Positions 1 through 4,411 of a stretch of DNA of 6,374 bases are shown in pieces. The translations under genes and the position numbers were made by a program. The stretch is from an uncultured Gemmatimonadales bacterium (GTDB taxonomy: Bacteria; Gemmatimonadota; Gemmatimonadetes; Longimicrobiales; Gaopeijiaceae). A model generated the notes under the pieces. It made no database searches. It was not told the DNA's origin and saw only the letters and a list, made by a program, of their open reading frames with translations. The DNA lies in assembly GCA_937983085.1 (NCBI GenBank), contig CALJKZ010000013.1, forward strand, positions 1 to 6,374, in the 5' to 3' direction. Position 1 is the first letter of the stretch, and the number at the start of each line of letters is the position of its first letter.

Positions 1-436
1 CGTCTCCGGTGACGTAGGGCACCTCATCGAAGTCCTTGTCCCCGGGTCCCAGCGGCTCGCCGTTCATCTGGGCCCACACCGTTTGACCGTCGGTGCCGTG
101 GGCGATGAAGTCGTTGCCTTCCCACCGCTCGATGCGGGCGGCCTGTCCGTGCTCCGTGGTGGAGATGGTCACGTAGCGGGGTCGGGTGCGACGTAGACGA
201 CCACTGTCGGGATCCCAAATCTCCGTGGTGAGCGTGTAGCGCGCGCTCTTGAGGGGCCAGTAGGCCTCCAGCCCGCCGAGGGCTTCGATCCACGCGTCCA
301 CCCGTTCCTCGGCGGCCGCGTTCGGAGCCGGACCAGTGGAGTCGCCAGGCCCCGCCACGAGGTCGGCACCCACCACCAGCGCAGCGCCGGCGAGTACGGT
401 CAAGACGGCGATGGAAGCGACGGCCTTTGCTCTCAT
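1..436 (-). CDS. Exported protein of unknown function, N-terminal part (possible LolA-like fold)
   Basis: The reading frame opens with ATG at 434-436 on the minus strand and stays open to the left edge, giving about 145 residues without a stop; the C-terminus lies outside the window. The start is fixed by a good Shine-Dalgarno (GGAGG, 442-446) five bases upstream. The N-terminus (MRAKAVASIAVLTVLAG...) has a short basic region followed by a hydrophobic stretch to about residue 23, so it is exported or anchored by a signal sequence; a cleavage site is not clear. After an Ala/Pro/Gly-rich linker comes a segment starting near residue 46 (DAWIEALGGLEAYWPLKSAR), then alternating strand-like sequence rich in Thr, Arg, Trp and Tyr. 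A 'Gly-Gly...Trp...Leu' opening followed by beta-strands recalls LolA-like lipoprotein-sorting proteins common in Gemmatimonadota-type genomes, but this is a style match only. It is transcribed divergently from the exported amidohydrolase, so the two may share control. The gene is real on start, RBS and codon bias; the function is not established. Confidence 0.8.
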   Translation of the reverse strand, partial: MRAKAVASIAVLTVLAGAALVVGADLVAGPGDSTGPAPNAAAEERVDAWIEALGGLEAYWPLKSARYTLTTEIWDPDSGRLRRTRPRYVTISTTEHGQAARIERWEGNDFIAHGTDGQTVWAQMNGEPLGPGDKDFDEVPYVTGD

Positions 437-441
437 TCCTT

Positions 442-446
442 CCTCC
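442..446 (-). promoter_or_regulatory. Ribosome binding site of the leftmost minus-strand gene
   Basis: Minus-strand GGAGG followed by a five-base spacer and ATG at 436. It fixes the start of the exported protein and shows that the region immediately right of 436 is leader, not coding sequence of the divergent gene. Confidence 0.75.
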
Positions 447-458
447 AATCCACGAATC

Positions 459-479
459 GCGCCCCTCGAGGGGAGGCGC
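459..479. repeat. Palindrome/inverted repeat in divergent promoter region
   Basis: The core CCCCTCGAGGGG (462-473) is a perfect 12-bp palindrome. An alternative pairing joins GCGCC (459-463) with GGCGC (475-479) around an 11-base loop. In the minus-strand transcript the element lies in the leader about 15 bases upstream of the Shine-Dalgarno, so it could be a protein-binding operator or a leader hairpin. CCCC/GGGG palindromes occur by chance fairly often in DNA of this GC content, so function is not proven. Confidence 0.35.
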
Positions 480-588
480 TGGGACACTCCTGTCTCCTTC
501 CCAATACACGCATACGCCGTCTTGCTCCCGAGCGCGAGCCCCCCGTAGTGTCCTGATTCCCCTGGCACTCCTTCGACCGCATCTCGCC

Positions 589-2427
589 ATGCCCCGTCAT
601 CGCCCTCCATCCTGGTCCGTCGTGCGTCGAGCATCGGTCCGGACTGGCCTCGTGTCGGATTCCATCACCGTCGCGCCCTTCGTCTTCGCCCTCGCGGCCC
701 TCATGCTCGCGGCGCCCGCGATGGCCTCGGCCCAGGCCCAGGCCGAGCCGGCCGACGTCATTCTCCACTCCGGGCGGCTGTGGACGGGCGTGGACGGCGC
801 TCCGTACGCGCAGGCCCTCGCCGTCCGCGGCAACGAGATCGTCGCCGTGGGTATGGACGTCGAGGTCATGGCGCATCGTGGAGACGAGACGCGCGTCGTC
901 GACTTGGAGGGGCGCTTCGTCACGCCGGGCTTCATCGACAACCACACTCACTTCAACCGGGCCGGTGAACTGCTCCTGGGGGTCAACCTCCTGGAGGTTT
1001 CCGACGCCGCCGGCCTCACGGAGGCGGTGGGGGACGCTGCCGAGCGCCTTCCCGACGGCGCGTGGATGACGGGCGGCATGTGGGGCGCCTACGAGCAGTG
1101 GGCCATGAGCTCCACGGGGAGAGAGGACGAGGGCGGGCCCGCCGAGGCGTTCCGCCCGGATCGGTCGCTCATCGATGCGGTTTCACCACGAAATCCGGCC
1201 ATCCTGTGGAACTGGGATCGCAGCCAGTACCTGGCCAACGGGGCAGCCCTCGAAGCGGCGGGAGTCTCGTGCGCCGACGAGGGCGTGGAGTGTGAAGGCG
1301 GAGCCCCCACCGGTCGCGTGACCGGGGAGGTCGCTGGCCGCATTCGAGGCGCGATCCCGGCGAAGACCATGGAGCAGAAGCTGGCCGAGGCCCGGATCGC
1401 TCTCGCCCGTCTTGCCGAGCACGGGGTCACCACCTTCTTCGACATCACGCCTCCCGAGCAGGTGGAGGTCTTCCATCTCCTGCGTCGTGACGGCGAGCTC
1501 ACGTCGCGCGTGAACATGCGCCTGGTCCTGGACACCTGGGACGAGATGCGGGACGCCGGGATCGTAGAGGGGTTCGGCGATCGCTGGGTCCGGTACCAGG
1601 GCCTCAAGGGCTTCGTGGACGGGATCATGGGCGGGTCGTCGGCGCGCTTCTACGAGCCCTACCTCACCACGGGCGTTCGGGGAGACTGGCGGGATGCCCG
1701 CAACACGGGATACGTCACCGATGACGGCTCGGGGTTCATGCCCGAGGGCAACATGCGGGCGCTGGTGTTGGGCGCGGATTCGGCGGGGTACAACCCGCGT
1801 GTCCACGCCATCGGCGACGAGGCCATCGACCAGATCCTGGACATCTACGAGTACGTCGAGGAGGTCAATGGTCCCAGGGAAGGGAGGCGGTTCGCCATCA
1901 TCCACAATCAGGTCATCCGCGGACCCGAAACGGCCCGGCGCCAGGCCGAGATGGGCATCATCGCCGAGATGCAGCCGTATCACACCATCGACGACATGCG
2001 CTGGATGGAAGAACGCATCGGGGAGCGCGGCCGGTGGGCCTACGCGTTCCGGACGCTCCACGACGCGGGGGTCATGCTCTCGTTCGGGAGCGACTGGCCC
2101 GGCACCAACGCGGCCTGGTACACGTCCAACCCCCTCCACGGCATCTATGCCGCGGTCACCCGCGAGACCCTCGACGGCACGCCCGAAGGAGGGTGGTTCC
2201 CGGAGGAGCGCATCGACGTCGAGACCGCGCTCCGTGCCTACACGGTGAACAACGCTTACGCCGCCGGAGAGGAGGAGTACAAGGGGAAGCTCGCCGAGGG
2301 CTTCCTCGCCGACATCGCCGTGTTGGACCGGGACCCGTTCGCTGTGGACCCTTCGGAGCTCAAGGACATCCGGGTGATGATGACGTTCGTCGACGGCGTC
2401 GTCGTCTTCGAACGGCCGCGGACGTAG
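589..2427 (+). CDS. Exported metal-dependent amidohydrolase (Amidohydrolase_3 / YtcJ-like)
   Basis: Predicted 612-residue hydrolase of the amidohydrolase superfamily; substrate unknown (family members act on amides, formamides and other cyclic or acyclic C-N bonds). Residues 1-48 form a long arginine-rich n-region, a hydrophobic core (VAPFVFALAALMLAAPAMA) and a likely signal-peptidase site at ASA/QA, so it acts outside the cytoplasm. A short N-terminal beta-domain (ADVILHSGRLWTG, around 54-66) leads into the barrel. Metal-site candidates are His119/His121 in NHTHF, Lys340 in LKGFVDGIMGGSSA, His406 in VHAIGD, His439 in IIHNQV and Asp502 in FGSDWPG. The C-terminal block with YTVNNAYAA, GKLAEGFLADIAVLD and FVDGVVVFE is typical of the family, and the length is normal for an exported YtcJ-like protein. 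The frame is open back to TTG at 427, but that would overlap the divergent gene's start. ATG 589 is chosen as the start giving a complete signal peptide; it has no clear Shine-Dalgarno. GTG 652 is an alternative that shortens the n-region. Cys228 and Cys235 could form a disulfide. Confidence 0.9.
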   Translation: MPRHRPPSWSVVRRASVRTGLVSDSITVAPFVFALAALMLAAPAMASAQAQAEPADVILHSGRLWTGVDGAPYAQALAVRGNEIVAVGMDVEVMAHRGDETRVVDLEGRFVTPGFIDNHTHFNRAGELLLGVNLLEVSDAAGLTEAVGDAAERLPDGAWMTGGMWGAYEQWAMSSTGREDEGGPAEAFRPDRSLIDAVSPRNPAILWNWDRSQYLANGAALEAAGVSCADEGVECEGGAPTGRVTGEVAGRIRGAIPAKTMEQKLAEARIALARLAEHGVTTFFDITPPEQVEVFHLLRRDGELTSRVNMRLVLDTWDEMRDAGIVEGFGDRWVRYQGLKGFVDGIMGGSSARFYEPYLTTGVRGDWRDARNTGYVTDDGSGFMPEGNMRALVLGADSAGYNPRVHAIGDEAIDQILDIYEYVEEVNGPREGRRFAIIHNQVIRGPETARRQAEMGIIAEMQPYHTIDDMRWMEERIGERGRWAYAFRTLHDAGVMLSFGSDWPGTNAAWYTSNPLHGIYAAVTRETLDGTPEGGWFPEERIDVETALRAYTVNNAYAAGEEEYKGKLAEGFLADIAVLDRDPFAVDPSELKDIRVMMTFVDGVVVFERPRT

Positions 2428-2435
2428 GAGGTGGT

Positions 2436-2451
2436 GGCGTAGGCTGACGCC
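2436..2451. terminator. Weak hairpin between convergent genes, possible bidirectional terminator
   Basis: GGCGT (2436-2440) and ACGCC (2447-2451) pair around a six-base loop in the 29-bp gap between the amidohydrolase stop (2427) and the egtC stop (2457). Its position between two convergent stops suits a shared terminator. The stem is only five base pairs and no T-run follows on either strand, so an intrinsic terminator is not demonstrated. Confidence 0.25.
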
Positions 2452-2456
2452 TGGAC

Positions 2457-3227
2457 CTAGAGCGGCTCGGTCGTGACGTCGCCCTCGGCGCTCACGTGAA
2501 CCCAGCTGTGACCTTCCACCACCGACCACGATGCGTCACCGTCGATGGCTTCGGATGCGAGGACGACGCCGGCAGGCGCCACGGGCGGGCGGTGCGCCAG
2601 GTAGAGGGAGTTGGACACCACCACGGTGCTGGTGCGCACGGCCGCCACAGACTGTCCGTCCGAGAGCACCATGGTGAGCTGCGCCTCGGCCGAACCGACC
2701 TGCTCTCGCACCGCCCCCACGACATGGCGGAGGGCGTCCACCAGCGACGCGCCCTCTTCGAGGACCGCCAACGCCAGGAGGAAGAGCGTCTCCGAATCCG
2801 ACGATCCTCGTAGGGAGCCGTACAGCTCGTCGGGCAGCCGCCGACGGAGCGCGCGCATGTGCGCAGAGCGGAAGTCGGGCACGAAGCCGTTGAGAACGAA
2901 CGACCAGCGGTCGTGGACCATGGGGAGCAGACCCGAACGATCCACCGGGAGTCCGGGCGTTCCGTTCCTCAGCGCGGCCAGGACGCATGGCGACCGTAGG
3001 GTCGACAGCGTCGATTGAAGATCGTCGTCGTACCAGATGGGTCGGACCTCGGCGATCCGGCCCGGGCGCCCGTGGGCGTACCACACGACGCCGTACCCGT
3101 CGGCGTTCACCGAACCGGACAGGAGCTCCCGGGGGGCCCAACTCTGTTGGTAGAGGGAGTGGCTTCCTCCGAAGACCAGAGGGGCGGGGGAGACGGGCTC
3201 GCCCACGTAGGCCACCAGACGGCACAT
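2457..3227 (-). CDS. egtC: Class II glutamine amidotransferase, EgtC-type (gamma-glutamyl hercynylcysteine sulfoxide hydrolase)
   Basis: Predicted 256-residue N-terminal-nucleophile amidohydrolase. In ergothioneine synthesis EgtC removes the gamma-glutamyl group from gamma-glutamyl-hercynylcysteine sulfoxide in the cytoplasm. The sequence starts MCRLVAYVG, so Cys2 becomes the N-terminal nucleophile after Met removal. It then shows QSWAPRELLSG and NADGYGVVWY (27-50), closely resembling the QS(Y)APR...NADGWG block I recall for actinobacterial EgtC. Arg87 lies in LAALRNGTPGLP, LNG is at 112-114, SDSE at 143-146, and a C-terminal VVLASEAIDGDASW also recalls EgtC. Asn113-Gly114 are the expected oxyanion-hole residues, but the usual His before them is Leu112. 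Length suits EgtC (about 230-260). The start is set by a strong GGGAGG (3234-3239) six bases from the ATG. It lies 47 bp downstream of the PLP enzyme on the same strand, so the two probably form an operon. No egtA, egtB, egtD or egtE is visible here, so a related gamma-glutamyl hydrolase role remains possible. Confidence 0.85.
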   Translation of the reverse strand: MCRLVAYVGEPVSPAPLVFGGSHSLYQQSWAPRELLSGSVNADGYGVVWYAHGRPGRIAEVRPIWYDDDLQSTLSTLRSPCVLAALRNGTPGLPVDRSGLLPMVHDRWSFVLNGFVPDFRSAHMRALRRRLPDELYGSLRGSSDSETLFLLALAVLEEGASLVDALRHVVGAVREQVGSAEAQLTMVLSDGQSVAAVRTSTVVVSNSLYLAHRPPVAPAGVVLASEAIDGDASWSVVEGHSWVHVSAEGDVTTEPL

Positions 3228-3233
3228 GGGCTA

Positions 3234-3239
3234 CCTCCC
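3234..3239 (-). promoter_or_regulatory. Ribosome binding site of egtC
   Basis: GGGAGG on the minus strand with a six-base spacer to ATG 3227. It is much stronger than the poorly defined site of the upstream PLP gene, which would support independent translation of the second cistron. Confidence 0.75.
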
Positions 3240-3274
3240 GCTCGAAGGCCGGATGGGCACACGCACGGTGGCGG

Positions 3275-4237
3275 TCATCGCAACGACGCTCCCAAGCGAT
3301 GGAGGTCGGCGTTGCCGCCAGACAGGACGACGACGACGGGCGTGCCGGATCGGATGGGGATCCGGCCCGCGAGAAGGGCCGCCAGGCCGGCGGCGCCGGA
3401 CGGCTCCACGAGGAGCTTGGTCCGCTCAAGGAGGAGGCGCTGGGCGTCGAGGATCTCCTCGTCGTCGACCAGGACGACGCCCGCCGCATGCTCGGCCAAC
3501 AACGCGTGGTTGATCTCGCCGGCCATGGGGGGCGCGAGGCCGTCCGCCACCGTGGACACCGAGTCCAGGTGAACGGCTCGCCCCTCGGCGAGACTGCGAT
3601 GCATGGCCGCCGCGCCCTCGGGCTCCACGCCCCAGACGTCGACACCTCCGCCCTTGGCTGCCACGGCCGCGGCGATGGCCGACGACAGGCCACCTCCCCC
3701 GACGGGGACCACGATGGTCCCCGCGTCTGGGGCGTCCTCCAGGATCTCCAGGCCGCACGAGGCGTGGCCGGCAACCACCTCTTCGTCATCGAAGGGGTGC
3801 ACGAAGGTCAGCCCGCGTTCCTCGCTGATCTCCCGCACCCGGACGAACGCAGCGGCGGCGTCTCCGTGCAGGATGACCTCGGCCCCGTACTCGCGACTGG
3901 CTCGCACCTTGGTCGGTGATGCATGCTCGGGCATCACGACGACGCTGGACACGCCGGCTGCGCTCGCGGCCCATGCCACCGCCTGGGCGTGATTCCCGGC
4001 GGAAATCGTGCACACCCCCCGGGCGCGCTCCTCCTCACTCAGGGTCAGGAGTCGATGGAGCGCTCCGCGTACCTTGAAGGCGCCGGTCTTCTGGAGGTTC
4101 TCGCACTTGAGAAGCACCGTGGCGCCGACGCGCTCGGAGAGCGTTCGGGACGGAAGGATCGGCGTGCGGTGGACGGCGTCCACGACCCGGGCCCGGGCCG
4201 CTTCGAGCCGCTCGAGGGGCATGGAAGGGAGGCTCAT
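3275..4237 (-). CDS. Threonine dehydratase / serine racemase-like PLP enzyme (fold type II)
   Basis: Predicted 320-residue cytoplasmic PLP enzyme. The family deaminates L-threonine to 2-oxobutanoate and ammonia, or L-serine to pyruvate, or racemises or dehydrates serine. Visible motifs: HRTPILPSRTLSE (23-35); the PLP-lysine block GAFKVRGA with Lys55; substrate loop SAGNHAQ (79-85); the glycine-rich phosphate loop VGGGGLS (179-185); and SGGN (306-309), whose Ser should contact the PLP ring nitrogen. The protein ends soon after SGGN, so it has no C-terminal ACT domain and resembles the short catabolic TdcB or serine racemase form rather than biosynthetic, isoleucine-inhibited IlvA. The segment normally close to AGQGTIGLEI reads AGHASCGLEI (156-165), a local departure. 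ATG 4237 gives the family-typical N-terminus but has no clear Shine-Dalgarno; ATG 4291 is the only other in-frame ATG nearby and adds 18 residues that do not look like the family. The frame stays open much further upstream only because it is antisense to the receptor gene. It is first in a likely two-gene operon with egtC and divergent from the receptor. Confidence 0.9.
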   Translation of the reverse strand: MSLPSMPLERLEAARARVVDAVHRTPILPSRTLSERVGATVLLKCENLQKTGAFKVRGALHRLLTLSEEERARGVCTISAGNHAQAVAWAASAAGVSSVVVMPEHASPTKVRASREYGAEVILHGDAAAAFVRVREISEERGLTFVHPFDDEEVVAGHASCGLEILEDAPDAGTIVVPVGGGGLSSAIAAAVAAKGGGVDVWGVEPEGAAAMHRSLAEGRAVHLDSVSTVADGLAPPMAGEINHALLAEHAAGVVLVDDEEILDAQRLLLERTKLLVEPSGAAGLAALLAGRIPIRSGTPVVVVLSGGNADLHRLGASLR

Positions 4238-4330
4238 GGCCCCGATGATGCCCCGCGCGATCTCGGGAGGCCAGGGGCGGAAATTGCGCATACGTCGCGA
4301 TCGGGCCCCGACTACGTCACGAAATGGTTT

Positions 4331-4347
4331 GCCTTTGAAACAAAGGC
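4331..4347. repeat. Perfect 7-3-7 inverted repeat, candidate operator
   Basis: GCCTTTG (4331-4337), spacer AAA, then CAAAGGC (4341-4347): two perfect seven-base arms. It lies 65 bp upstream of the receptor ATG and 94 bp upstream of the PLP-enzyme ATG, inside the AT-richer island. The symmetry and position suit the binding site of a dimeric regulator. A terminator is unlikely because no T-run follows on either strand and both flanking genes read away from it. Confidence 0.45.
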
Positions 4348-4402
4348 TCTTGTACGTTCCCGACAGTCGCACTTCGAGGTGTCCCGCGATCCCTGAACGT
4401 TC

Positions 4403-4406
4403 GAGG
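4403..4406 (+). promoter_or_regulatory. Ribosome binding site of the TonB-dependent receptor
   Basis: GAGG five bases upstream of ATG 4412. It supports this start, which also gives a complete signal peptide immediately at the N-terminus. Confidence 0.6.
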
Positions 4407-4411
4407 CCAAC

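Larger units (their letters stand above)
437..588. promoter_or_regulatory. Divergent intergenic region between exported protein and amidohydrolase
   Basis: This 152-bp stretch separates two divergently transcribed starts and must hold promoters for at least the minus-strand gene and probably both. It contains a 12-bp perfect palindrome (462-473) close to the minus-strand RBS. I looked for sigma70-like boxes on both strands. The best plus-strand pair (TTGCTC at 522-527 with TAGTGT at 546-551, 18-base spacer) matches poorly at the -10, so no promoter is called. Confidence 0.5.
4238..4411. promoter_or_regulatory. Divergent intergenic region between PLP enzyme and TonB-dependent receptor
   Basis: This 174-bp non-coding stretch separates two divergent starts and should contain promoters for both transcription units. 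Positions about 4320-4350 are clearly more AT-rich than the surrounding DNA, as expected for a promoter or operator, and hold the 17-bp inverted repeat. TTGAAA (4335-4340) resembles a plus-strand -35 box, but nothing like a -10 lies 16-18 bases downstream, so no specific promoter is assigned. TTCGAGG occurs twice (from 4373 and from 4400), the second overlapping the receptor's ribosome binding site. Confidence 0.55.

Noticed and set aside
24..590. A 188-residue minus-strand frame at the left edge.
   Set aside because: It overlaps the partial exported protein in a different frame; the latter has the Shine-Dalgarno, signal sequence and sensible composition, while this one is Arg/Gly/His-rich.
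1183..2529. A 448-residue minus-strand open frame across the amidohydrolase gene.
   Set aside because: It is antisense to a gene with clear family motifs and also runs into the end of egtC; its composition is that of a codon-bias shadow and no motif was recognised.
2536..3789. A 417-residue minus-strand frame across egtC and the PLP enzyme.
   Set aside because: It overlaps two well-supported genes in another frame of the same strand and has an Arg/Pro/Ser/Ala-rich composition typical of a frame-shifted reading.
2987..3919. A 310-residue plus-strand frame across egtC and the PLP enzyme.
   Set aside because: Antisense to two recognised genes, low-complexity Arg/Gly-rich composition, no ribosome binding site or domain.
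4331..4347. Reading the inverted repeat as a rho-independent terminator.
   Set aside because: No T-run follows on either strand, and neither flanking gene ends here; both start and read outward.
4335..4363. A sigma70-type promoter for the receptor starting with TTGAAA.
   Set aside because: At 16-18 bases downstream the sequence is GC-rich (around TTCCCG) with no -10-like hexamer.
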